NCBI RefSeq assembly: GCF_003201775.1
Contig: NZ_QJJZ01000016.1
Coordinates: 1-64,000 of the forward strand
Direction: 5' to 3'
Length of the DNA: 64,000 bases
From: Arenibacter sp. ARW7G5Y1
Lineage (GTDB): Bacteria > Bacteroidota > Bacteroidia > Flavobacteriales > Flavobacteriaceae
Shown: positions 47,754 through 55,686 of the stretch, piece by piece
How the letters are laid out: every line of letters starts with the position of its first letter
Numbering within the stretch: the stretch's first letter is position 1
The notes under the pieces: generated by a model
What the model saw: only the letters and a program-made list of their open reading frames with translations
What the model was told of the DNA's origin: nothing
Database searches by the model: none
Translations under genes and position numbers: made by a program

Positions 47754-48623
47754 ATGAAACGAAGAACATTTATAGGAACCTCAGCAGCCGCGTCGGTTGG
47801 CCTACTGGCTTGCAAAAATGGAAATGCCATGCAAACAAACACAAAAATTGAAGCAAAACTAAACAACAACATTAATCACAGCGTTTGCTATTGGTGCTAT
47901 GGGAGCATCCCTCTTGAAGATTTTCTAAAGTCCCTAAACGAATTGGGAATAAAAAGTATAGACCTTATTGGTCCTAAAGACTGGCCCTTGCTAAAGAAGT
48001 ACAATATTAATTCCTCCATGTGCAACGGGGCCGAAATAAGTCTTACCGAGGGTTGGAACGACCCCAAATATCATGAAACTTTGATTAATAATTACACAGA
48101 GATGATTCCCAAGGTAGCGGCCGCAGGTTATACCAATCTTATCTGTTTTAGCGGCAATCGAAGGGGAATGGATGATGCCGTTGGACTACAAAACTGTGTA
48201 GACGGATTAAAGAAGATTATGCCCCTTGCCGAAAAACACGGGGTGGTAATCCAAATGGAATTATTGAATTCCAAGGTGAACCATGAAGATTATATGTGCG
48301 ACCACACCGAATGGGGGGTGGAATTATGCAAAAAATTAGGGTCCGATAATTTCAAACTGCTTTATGATATTTACCATATGCAGATAATGGAAGGCGACAT
48401 TATTCGGAACATCCAAGACTATCATTCGTACTTTGGGCATTACCACACCGGTGGAAATCCCGGACGAAATGAAATTAACGAAACTCAGGAACTATATTAT
48501 CCTGCCATCATGAAGGCTATTCTGGCAACAGGTTATAAAGGACATGTGGCCCAAGAATTCATCCCCACTTGGGAGGATAAAATAGCCGCCCTAAAAGAGG
48601 GAGTGACCATTTGCGACGTATAA
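47754..48623 (+). CDS. exported hydroxypyruvate isomerase-like / sugar phosphate isomerase-epimerase TIM barrel
   Basis: A 289-residue xylose-isomerase-like TIM barrel. The start MKRRTFIGTSAAASVGLLAC combines a twin-arginine motif with a lipobox (Cys20), so it is probably folded, exported by Tat and lipidated. The barrel has MELLNSKVNHEDYM (metal-binding Glu, about 164-177), YDIYHMQIMEGDI (Asp/His, about 204-216), GHYHTGGNPGRNE (about 225-237) and HVAQEFIPT (second Glu, about 263-271), all typical of the hydroxypyruvate isomerase (Hyi/OtnI) group. The substrate of exported members is unknown. A terminator hairpin (48636-48669) follows. Confidence 0.85.
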   Translation: MKRRTFIGTSAAASVGLLACKNGNAMQTNTKIEAKLNNNINHSVCYWCYGSIPLEDFLKSLNELGIKSIDLIGPKDWPLLKKYNINSSMCNGAEISLTEGWNDPKYHETLINNYTEMIPKVAAAGYTNLICFSGNRRGMDDAVGLQNCVDGLKKIMPLAEKHGVVIQMELLNSKVNHEDYMCDHTEWGVELCKKLGSDNFKLLYDIYHMQIMEGDIIRNIQDYHSYFGHYHTGGNPGRNEINETQELYYPAIMKAILATGYKGHVAQEFIPTWEDKIAALKEGVTICDV

Positions 48624-48635
48624 AGTTAAATATGG

Positions 48636-48669
48636 TTAACGGGATACTTTTGAAAAGGTGTCCCGTTAA
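48636..48669. terminator. bidirectional terminator
   Basis: TTAACGGGA (48636-48644) pairs with TCCCGTTAA (48661-48669), with further pairing inside. It lies between the convergent TIM-barrel and DUF922 genes and covers the stop codon of the latter (48666-48668). Confidence 0.6.
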
Positions 48670-49196
48670 TTGTTTAGTGCTTTTCCTATCTTTTTGTTCC
48701 AAATTAATTGTTGAACGGTATCCCTGGAAAAATTGGTCTCTGAGTCATATTGGTTCTGATAGTCGTTTAGCTCACGGAGCACATTCCTATATATCTCTTT
48801 AACCTCCGCCTTTGCATTGTTGGTGAATTTGGTCCTGGCCAGTATTTGTCTCAATTTTCGGGCAAACACTTCGGAAATATCAAAGTGCAATTGTTCATGG
48901 CCCAGGATGATCGGGTTGGCCAATTTAGGCTTGTACCACGATTTATCCGGATAAAAATAAGTGTCCACCTTAAAATCAAGTTCCATTGCATCCTTGGTCC
49001 CTTGTGCAGAAAAACTATAGGAGATACCACTGGCCGTAATAGCCGCGGCACTGGAAATACCGGATGGCCTCCCCTTGAAATCGGACCAGCTTAATTTTCT
49101 TTCCGGGGTCCATAAAATCACCTCATCTTCCTGGGCATAGCCCAAATGGGACATAAGCCATATAAGAAGCCATACTACTTTCGTTAAAGTTCCCAC
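48666..49196 (-). CDS. DUF922-like exported putative metallopeptidase
   Basis: A 176-residue protein with a signal peptide (about 1-21, ending LGYAQ). It carries the motif LGHEQLHFDISEVFARKLR, an HExxH zinc-type motif at about 99-103, and the preceding SWSDFKGRPSGISSAAAITASGISY, both seen in the DUF922 (putative Zn-dependent protease) family. No third ligand is established. It is the last gene of the guaA operon; its start overlaps the upstream small gene by 13 bases. Confidence 0.7.
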   Translation of the reverse strand: MGTLTKVVWLLIWLMSHLGYAQEDEVILWTPERKLSWSDFKGRPSGISSAAAITASGISYSFSAQGTKDAMELDFKVDTYFYPDKSWYKPKLANPIILGHEQLHFDISEVFARKLRQILARTKFTNNAKAEVKEIYRNVLRELNDYQNQYDSETNFSRDTVQQLIWNKKIGKALNN

Positions 49197-49432
49197 TGAA
49201 AAATGATATTCCTTACTATAGATGGATGCGGGCTATTATGCACAGGATATGTACTTGCCGCATGCTTAAAATTTCTTCCGTATTTACCAGAAACAATCTT
49301 GGCGATCCGTCTAGGATAGACCTCCATATGCTTTTTGAATCCGGTAGGGGAATCCTCCGATTCCATCCCCATCAATTCACAGCTCGTACCAAATCCATCT
49401 GCAAAGGTTAGTTTCCCTTTCAACGGAATCAA
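49184..49432 (-). CDS. small hypothetical protein, TTG start
   Basis: I do not recognise the family. The 82-residue protein is basic with several short motifs (ESEDSPTGFKKHMEVYPRRIAKIVSGKYGRNFKHA) and no signal or membrane segment. It starts with TTG, overlaps the stop of the LysM gene by 4 bases (TTGA) and the DUF922 start by 13. Such packing on both sides argues that it is translated. A shorter form from the ATG near residue 21 is possible. Function unknown. Confidence 0.6.
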   Translation of the reverse strand: MIPLKGKLTFADGFGTSCELMGMESEDSPTGFKKHMEVYPRRIAKIVSGKYGRNFKHAASTYPVHNSPHPSIVRNIIFQWEL

Positions 49433-51594
49433 TCCTTAAGTTCTACAATATTCATATTCTCAAATCCGAGGATGTAGGAAGCCCTGTTGTAATACCCGGA
49501 TGAGATATCTTTGTTAAAATTGAATTTGTTGCCCACATATTCGGTTTCACCAACAAGTTTGGAAGCACTTACCAAGTCTTCTTTATAAGCCAATTTTAGA
49601 AGTAGGTCATAAGTAAGGTCAAAACCGCGAATTGCGTAAGCATCCGGTTCCGCACCATACCTCTTCCTATATAATTTCACAAAACTATTCTCCCCAACTT
49701 CCCTGGATGCAGAAGGGTAGGTAAATCTTAAATTGGAAAGATGGGCGTAGGAAACAATTTCACTTTCAAAGGCCTTGTTCTTATCCGTGGTAAAAAGGCG
49801 TATGCTAATATCCTCATTTATCATTGAATTAAGCAAAGAGCCTACGTGATAAACCACATTTGCCTGATCAGTTTCCAAAAACACCCAATTCTCCGTCTCC
49901 AAAGAAAATATTTTGGTGATTTTCTGGATATCCACTGAACGATCTTCCTTTAAAGCTACTATTTTAGCCCCAGGAAACTTCATTAACAAAGCAGATTCGG
50001 TAGCCTTGTTCTTTTGATCGGCAATTATGATAACGTTTTCATTTGTCCTTAGTCCCTCTACATAGGTCATCATATGTTCCTGCATGACCTTTTCCGAAGG
50101 AAGGGCGAAAAACACATTGTTCAAACTTAAATCGCTTTTATCCGATAAAGGCGCAACCACGGGCACTCCATATTCAGAGGCCTGCAGCGCTACCTCTTTT
50201 AGGGATTGGGTCTCCAAAGGCCCGAAAATTGCCGATACCCCCATTAAATTCTCCTTTTGCAATATGCCCTTGGTGCGATTTAGGTTCAATTGGGTATCAT
50301 AGGTTTTAACATCAACGGAGATTCCGAGTTTGGCTATGGAATCCAAGGCAACCATGGCCCCGGAATAAAGTCCCAAACTATATTTTACATCCTTTCTGTT
50401 CTCAATGGCACTTTTGGTAGCTGCATTGTCGTTTAGATCCAATCTGTCCAATCTAAAAGGCAAAAGAAATACCAATTTTGGGCGGTTTAGCGTATTGATG
50501 CTGTCCTTTAAATTGATCTTATCCAGGATAAGGGCATTTTTTACATCAAAATTCCCTGTTTGGGCCTTGGGAAGCTTCAAGACCATACCAGCCTTTAATC
50601 CATCCTTTAACTCTGGATTTAGTTCCAATAACTCCGTATAGGTAACACCAAATTTGCGCGTAAGTGAAAACTCGGTTTGCTTTGGTTTCACCTCATAGAA
50701 ATTGTAATTATCAATATTGACCTCACCAGTCTCAATCTTTTTCGCCGGAATCCTTAGGACCATACCTTCCTTTAACCCTCCCCGTTCTTTTATTTCAGGA
50801 TTCAAGGCTATTATTTCGTTGGCCGTTAATCCAAATTTTTTCTCCAAACTATAAAAAGTTTGCTTGGCCGGAACCGTATATGAATTGTACAGTTGGGTAT
50901 CCTGATCCTCAATGGAGCTCCCCAGTATCTTGGGCAATAGCAACTCTTGCCCAGAGGACAGATAATCGGTTATTTTGGACAATTTAGGATTTAACACCAG
51001 TAAGCTATCTATAGTAATCCCGTACTTATTGGCTATACTCCAACGCGTTTCCTTGGGTTGTACCGTATAGATTTCATAATTTTCTTCAATGTATGCCTTT
51101 TCGGATGGGTCTACCCTTTTATACTTGGGTATCTTAAGAATCATGCCTTTTTTCAATTGAACGGAGTACAGCTCTTTATTGTACCGTTTAATTTCATCCT
51201 CCGAGATATTGTACCGTTTGGCAATTCCGAACAAGGTTTCCTTTCTTTTGGTCTTGTGCGAAGTATATCCTATTGGCTCCCGATGCTTAGGGTTGGACTC
51301 GTCAACTTGTAATGCCTGCAATAAGGCATCTACCTTTGAAACGCTATCACTTTTTACACCCGCTCCATTGGAAGATGGTATTACCAAAATAGTATTGGCC
51401 CTTAGAGCCTGGCCCTTTTTTAGCTCCTTGTTATAATGTAATATTCCTTGCTCGCTAACATTGTATCTTTTTGCGATACTTTCCAATGTTTCCCCCGATT
51501 TAACGGAATGGGTAGTGAATTTTTGTGCAATTGCATTGATGCTCACCAACATTAATAAAAATGTCGTCAATATTAATTTTCCAAATATTTTCAC
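49429..51594 (-). CDS. five-LysM plus type 1 periplasmic-binding-protein fusion
   Basis: A 721-residue exported protein: signal peptide (about 1-24), then five LysM domains (about 27-73, 109-156, 173-221, 238-286 and 296-342), each with a GETLxSIAKRYN- or KQTxFSLxKKFG-type start and a V/L-x-I/L-P end. A substrate-binding domain of type 1 (Leu/Ile/Val-binding-like) covers about 372-721 (KLVFLLPFRLD, VSAIFGPLETQSLKEVA, DAYAIRGFDLTYDLLLKLAY). The LysM part should bind peptidoglycan and hold the binding domain in the periplasm. The ligand is unknown. It follows guaA by 139 bases on the same strand. This fusion is a recurring Flavobacteriaceae protein and has no known function. Confidence 0.88.
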   Translation of the reverse strand: MKIFGKLILTTFLLMLVSINAIAQKFTTHSVKSGETLESIAKRYNVSEQGILHYNKELKKGQALRANTILVIPSSNGAGVKSDSVSKVDALLQALQVDESNPKHREPIGYTSHKTKRKETLFGIAKRYNISEDEIKRYNKELYSVQLKKGMILKIPKYKRVDPSEKAYIEENYEIYTVQPKETRWSIANKYGITIDSLLVLNPKLSKITDYLSSGQELLLPKILGSSIEDQDTQLYNSYTVPAKQTFYSLEKKFGLTANEIIALNPEIKERGGLKEGMVLRIPAKKIETGEVNIDNYNFYEVKPKQTEFSLTRKFGVTYTELLELNPELKDGLKAGMVLKLPKAQTGNFDVKNALILDKINLKDSINTLNRPKLVFLLPFRLDRLDLNDNAATKSAIENRKDVKYSLGLYSGAMVALDSIAKLGISVDVKTYDTQLNLNRTKGILQKENLMGVSAIFGPLETQSLKEVALQASEYGVPVVAPLSDKSDLSLNNVFFALPSEKVMQEHMMTYVEGLRTNENVIIIADQKNKATESALLMKFPGAKIVALKEDRSVDIQKITKIFSLETENWVFLETDQANVVYHVGSLLNSMINEDISIRLFTTDKNKAFESEIVSYAHLSNLRFTYPSASREVGENSFVKLYRKRYGAEPDAYAIRGFDLTYDLLLKLAYKEDLVSASKLVGETEYVGNKFNFNKDISSGYYNRASYILGFENMNIVELKD

Positions 51595-51733
51595 AAGTAT
51601 AGATTTTATTTGTTCTATTTAAAATATGCCATGTACAAAATTGAGAACGAACATAAATACAACAATGTTATAATTAAAACTAAAAAATAATGCACAGCCG
51701 GAAATTCATAATTCCTTGGTACTAGCTCTCAAA

Positions 51734-53266
51734 TTATTCCCATTCGATCGTTGCAGGTGGTTTGGAACTAATATCATAAACCACTCTATTTACACCCCTA
51801 ACCTTATTGATAATGTCGTTGGAGGTTTTTTGAAGGAACTCATAGGGTAAATTTACCCAATCGGCCGTCATACCATCCGTGCTTTCCACCGCTCTTAAAG
51901 CTACACATTTTTCATAAGTCCTTTCATCTCCCATTACACCTACACTATTCACAGGCAAAAGCATAGCCCCTGCTTGCCAAACCTTATCATAAAGTCCCCA
52001 TTCCTTTAATCCGTTGATAAAGATGGCATCTACCTCCTGCAAAATAGCCACTTTCTCGCGTGTAATATCCCCAAGGATGCGAATGGCCAAGCCTGGTCCA
52101 GGGAAGGGATGCCTTCCCAACAACTCCTTATCTATTCCCAAACTGGCACCAACACGCCTAACCTCATCTTTAAACAACATTCGTAAGGGCTCCACTACCT
52201 TCAATTTCATATAATCTGGCAATCCACCAACATTATGATGACTTTTAATGGTGGCTGACGGACCTCCCGTGGCAGAGACAGATTCTATAACATCGGGATA
52301 TATTGTTCCTTGTGCCAACCATTTTGCATCTTCCACCAAATGGGATTCATCATCAAAGACCTCAATAAAGACCCTTCCAATGGTCTTTCTTTTCTTCTCA
52401 GGATCACTTTCCCCTTCCAGACTATCCAAAAAACGTGCCGAAGCGTCAACACCCTTCACATTTAATCCCATTCCTTCATATTGGTCCAATACCGATTGGA
52501 ACTCGTTTTTCCTCAACAGTCCATTATTAACGAAAATACAGTGTAAATGTTTTCCAATTGCTCTGTGCAATAAGACTGCGGCTACTGTGGAGTCCACCCC
52601 CCCGGACAGCCCAAGTATTACCTTTTCACCTCCAATTTTAGCCTTTAATTCCGCAACGGTAGTTTCAACGAAAGAATCCGGGGTCCATGTTTGGGCCACC
52701 CCAGCTATATGTACCAAAAAGTTTTCCAACAATTTCTTCCCATCGGTAGTATGATATACTTCCGGATGAAATTGAATGGCATAGGTATCTTCCCCTTTTA
52801 ACTTATAGGCCGCATTTTCCACATCATGGGTACTTGCCAATTTAATGGCTCCTTCAGGTAATTTTTTAATGGTATCGCTATGGCTCATCCAAACCTGGCT
52901 TCCTTCAGAAATCCCTTGAAAAAAGGATTCACTGTGATCTATAAAGGACAATTTTGCCCTGCCGTATTCACGGGTATTGGAAGGAGCCACATTGCCACCG
53001 TTAAAGTGCGCCAAATATTGGGCTCCGTAACAAACTGCCAATAGAGGTTTCTTCCCTTTGATCTGGGATAGATCAGGATGTGGAGCTTCATCCCCCCTAA
53101 CAGAAAAAGGCGATCCAGAAAGGATAACAGCCTTGTATTCCGATAAATCTTCGGGCAAATGGTTGTACGGTTTTATTTCGCAGAAAATATTAAGTTCCCT
53201 GACCCTTCTAGCGATGAGCTGCGTATACTGGGAACCAAAATCTAATATGAGGACGTTATTTTGCAT
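51734..53266 (-). CDS. guaA: GMP synthase (glutamine-hydrolysing)
   Basis: Last step from XMP to GMP. The 510-residue protein has the amidotransferase domain (about 1-195, catalytic Cys in [10 protein letters not shown] and HPEVYHT), the ATP pyrophosphatase domain ([20 protein letters not shown], about 220-239), and the C-terminal dimerisation domain ending KPPATIEWE. The frame reaches 25 codons further upstream, with no family similarity; the ATG at 53266 starts the typical [18 protein letters not shown]. It heads an operon with the LysM/PBP1, small and DUF922 genes. Confidence 0.96.
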   Translation of the reverse strand: MQNNVLILDFGSQYTQLIARRVRELNIFCEIKPYNHLPEDLSEYKAVILSGSPFSVRGDEAPHPDLSQIKGKKPLLAVCYGAQYLAHFNGGNVAPSNTREYGRAKLSFIDHSESFFQGISEGSQVWMSHSDTIKKLPEGAIKLASTHDVENAAYKLKGEDTYAIQFHPEVYHTTDGKKLLENFLVHIAGVAQTWTPDSFVETTVAELKAKIGGEKVILGLSGGVDSTVAAVLLHRAIGKHLHCIFVNNGLLRKNEFQSVLDQYEGMGLNVKGVDASARFLDSLEGESDPEKKRKTIGRVFIEVFDDESHLVEDAKWLAQGTIYPDVIESVSATGGPSATIKSHHNVGGLPDYMKLKVVEPLRMLFKDEVRRVGASLGIDKELLGRHPFPGPGLAIRILGDITREKVAILQEVDAIFINGLKEWGLYDKVWQAGAMLLPVNSVGVMGDERTYEKCVALRAVESTDGMTADWVNLPYEFLQKTSNDIINKVRGVNRVVYDISSKPPATIEWE

Positions 53267-53492
53267 GGGCAAAAATAGTAATTTGAAATTTTTGAAAAAG
53301 TATCTTTTGGGTATAATAATCACAAAACTTATAAACAGCAAGTTATTGGGGAGGCTATTTGTCGATATAGCCTATTAAACAAGGGCTTCATTAAAGCCGT
53401 AAAAAACACAAAAATTGCCCGTAACCCACAACAATCCAATTGGAACAGGGTGAAAATTTGGCTCAATTGCAAAGATTTTTTAATATAAGCAC

Positions 53493-53520
53493 AAAAAAAG
53501 CCCGGTAACCAACCGGGCTT
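53493..53520 (-). terminator. orphan rho-independent terminator upstream of guaA
   Basis: AAGCCCGGT and ACCGGGCTT (53498-53506 with 53512-53520) form a 9-bp GC stem with a 5-base loop; a U7 run follows on the minus strand. No annotated minus-strand gene lies just before it, so it ends either a small RNA or a leader, or acts as a conditional terminator for guaA. Confidence 0.8.
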
Positions 53521-53551
53521 ACTAATCAAAACCAACCTAAACCAATTAGCT

Positions 53552-53599
53552 AATTATTAGTACTCACAATTTCCTGAGAAATTATTTTCAAATTCATAG
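53552..53599 (-). CDS. 15-codon reading frame, possible leader peptide
   Basis: On the minus strand ATG is followed by codons for MNLKIISQEIVSTNN and a TAG, with the terminator starting about 30 bases later. There is no regulatory run of one amino acid, and a frame of this size may be chance. It is kept because it belongs to the only sequence in front of the orphan terminator. Confidence 0.2.
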
Positions 53600-53683
53600 C
53601 AATTTATATCTATAACACCTGAGAAAAGAAATACCCTACTCCAACATTTATTTTTATCTTTAATAAACCTAAAAAAGTTTATC

Positions 53684-54229
53684 ATGGCCACCGATTATTT
53701 AGAGGAAATAAAGGAAGAACTACAAAAGGCCCCCAAGGAAAAAGACCATCCCTTTCGTTTTTTCACGCTTGCCACTGTAGGGTTGGACCAGGTAGCCCGT
53801 TTACGCACTGTCGTATTGAGGGAAGTTTCCGAAAATCTACTACTGATTTTTTATACCGATAAGCGCTCAAAAAAAATTACCCATATAAAAGAAAACAAAA
53901 GGGTTAGCCTACTCCTATACCATCCAGGTAAACTGCTTCAATTAAAAATCGAAGGCACGGCCACCTACAAAGATGACGATGCCACCAAAGAGCAATATTG
54001 GAGCAAACTGGACAGCTACGCAAAAAAGCAATACACTACTAGCAGGTCTCCTGGGAGTAATTTAATCAACCCCCAAAATCTTGAATATTTGAGTGAAGAA
54101 AACCATTTCTGTCTTGTAGAGATTACACCCTACAAAATTGAATATCTAAAGTTAAGTCAACCCCACCATATTAGGGTCCGATTCTCCAAAGTAGGTGTAC
54201 AATGGGAAAGTGAATACTTGGTGCCCTAA
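53684..54229 (+). CDS. pyridoxamine 5'-phosphate oxidase-like flavin protein
   Basis: A 181-residue split-barrel FMN protein of the PNPOx superfamily: FRFFTLATVGLDQVARLRTVVLREV (about 25-49) and FYTDKRSKKITHIKENKRVSLLLYHP (about 56-81), and the QPHHIRVRF end. It belongs to the PNPOx-like alpha/beta group and lacks the full PdxH C-terminus, so general flavin- or heme-related oxidoreduction is more likely than vitamin B6 synthesis. It is convergent, by 7 bases, with a PLP-dependent decarboxylase. Confidence 0.8.
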   Translation: MATDYLEEIKEELQKAPKEKDHPFRFFTLATVGLDQVARLRTVVLREVSENLLLIFYTDKRSKKITHIKENKRVSLLLYHPGKLLQLKIEGTATYKDDDATKEQYWSKLDSYAKKQYTTSRSPGSNLINPQNLEYLSEENHFCLVEITPYKIEYLKLSQPHHIRVRFSKVGVQWESEYLVP

Positions 54230-54236
54230 CACCATT

Positions 54237-55613
54237 CTAGGCCATGGAATCCAATATCATCGAGATATCCTTCTCCGTGGTATCCGGATTAATAAAACAA
54301 AAACGAGCCGCCGTTTCATAAACACCCTTTTGTCTATACTTGGTGGGCGTTACAAGGGCAAAACCTTCCCGGTGATTTTTATAGGTCCATTGGGTATAAT
54401 CTTCTGGAGACCATCCCTTTCTTCTAAACAAAACACAGGAAAGACTTGGCTCCCTTACCAATTCCACCAAGGGGTGCCTATTTATTAATTCCCCTGCCAA
54501 ATTGGCCAACCCAATACCCTGATCAACTGCCCATGAATATTTATCGGTCCCGTGCATGGCCAGTGAAAACCAAAGCGGCAATCCCCTGACCCTACGTGTC
54601 AATTGTATTTGATAATCCGAAGGGTTAAAACCATGGGCACCCTCATCCTTAAATATTTCCAAATAGGAACCTTCCTGCGAATGCGCTTCCTTGGCCAATT
54701 CCGGATTTTTATAAATTATGGCCCCACAATCATAGGGTGAAAAAAGCCATTTATGCGGGTCAATGGTAATACTATCAGCCCTTTCTATCCCTTGAAACAA
54801 GGGCCGGGCCGATTTAGAGGCCAAGGCGCCCCCTCCATAGGCGGCATCCACATGGAACCAAAGGTTTTCGGTCTTGCAAATTTCGGCAATACCGGACAAA
54901 TCATCTATTATACCAGCGTTTGTGGTACCCCCAGTTGCCACAACGGCAAATAACCTATCCCTTTGTTGGGCATCCAAGGAATTTAATCTTTCACTTAGGG
55001 CCTCTGCGGTCATCTTTTCCTCGGTTTCCACCAAAAGCACATCACAATCTATCACCTTGGCCATCGACTTTACCGATGAATGGGCTCCGGATGAGGTTAT
55101 GATCAAGCCTTTTTTATTCACATTCCCCGGATTCTTCCTCCAATTTTCCCTAGCAGTTACCATGGCCGATAAATTGGCAGCCGTTCCGCCGCTGGTAAAT
55201 ACCCCGAACGATCCCTTTGGCAAACCAGTTAAGGTCACCAACCATTTCATAGCCTCATTTTCGCAAAATATGCCCCCTGCCCCTTCCATCCAATACGCTC
55301 CGTGAATACTTGATGCCGAAGTTACCAGATCGAACATGACCGCCGCTCTTGTAGGTGAGGCCGGTACAAATGCCAAATGTCTGGGGTGATCAATAGGTAC
55401 GGTAGCTTTTATAAGTACCTCTTTAAACAACTGAAAAGCCCTTTCCCCGCCTATTCCATCGGGAGTTATTGTTTCCCCAACCAAGCTCTTTAACTCTTCT
55501 TCTTTTTTAGGTTTGCCCAATTCAGGAGCTGGGTGGGTAATTCGACCAATGGCGTATTTCATGACATCCAATGTCATTTCCACCATTTCAAAGTCTATTT
55601 TGTGCATGGACAT
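54237..55613 (-). CDS. PLP-dependent group II amino acid decarboxylase family protein
   Basis: A 458-residue PLP enzyme of the aromatic-L-amino-acid/glutamate decarboxylase family. It shows FTSGGTAANLSAMVTARENW (about 140-159), WFHVDAAYGGGAL (about 252-264) and the PLP-Lys motif ITIDPHKWLFSPYDCGAI (about 283-300, Lys about 289). The N-terminal region HPRHLAFVPASPT is typical of Bacteroidota members. The substrate is not decidable: tryptophan, tyrosine, 2,4-diaminobutyrate and others use this fold. It follows bshC by 73 bases, with a promoter-like element of its own in the gap. Confidence 0.87.
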   Translation of the reverse strand: MSMHKIDFEMVEMTLDVMKYAIGRITHPAPELGKPKKEEELKSLVGETITPDGIGGERAFQLFKEVLIKATVPIDHPRHLAFVPASPTRAAVMFDLVTSASSIHGAYWMEGAGGIFCENEAMKWLVTLTGLPKGSFGVFTSGGTAANLSAMVTARENWRKNPGNVNKKGLIITSSGAHSSVKSMAKVIDCDVLLVETEEKMTAEALSERLNSLDAQQRDRLFAVVATGGTTNAGIIDDLSGIAEICKTENLWFHVDAAYGGGALASKSARPLFQGIERADSITIDPHKWLFSPYDCGAIIYKNPELAKEAHSQEGSYLEIFKDEGAHGFNPSDYQIQLTRRVRGLPLWFSLAMHGTDKYSWAVDQGIGLANLAGELINRHPLVELVREPSLSCVLFRRKGWSPEDYTQWTYKNHREGFALVTPTKYRQKGVYETAARFCFINPDTTEKDISMILDSMA

Positions 55614-55626
55614 AGTCTGTTTTTAA

Positions 55627-55654
55627 CAAATATAAGCTTTTTGCCTATCTACAA
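55627..55654 (-). promoter_or_regulatory. promoter between bshC and the decarboxylase gene
   Basis: TATATTTG (55627-55634, minus strand) matches TANNTTTG, and a TTG (55652-55654) lies 17 bases upstream. The leader would be under 15 bases. Confidence 0.4.
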
Positions 55655-55686
55655 GTCTGCCCGGAAGTGCAATAAACCAGTGTAGA

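Larger units (their letters stand above)
53267..53683 (-). other. 417-base gap with an orphan minus-strand terminator
   Basis: No protein gene of usual size is seen. The strand of guaA holds a strong terminator (53493-53520) at 230 bases before the guaA start, and a 15-codon reading frame (53552-53599) just before it. CCTGAGAAA occurs twice (53573-53581 and 53618-53626). The rest is plain A/T-rich spacer with no convincing promoter for guaA. Confidence 0.5.

Noticed and set aside
53267-53341. Upstream start for guaA
   Set aside because: The 25 extra hydrophobic residues are not found in GuaA, which starts close to the [13 protein letters not shown] motif.
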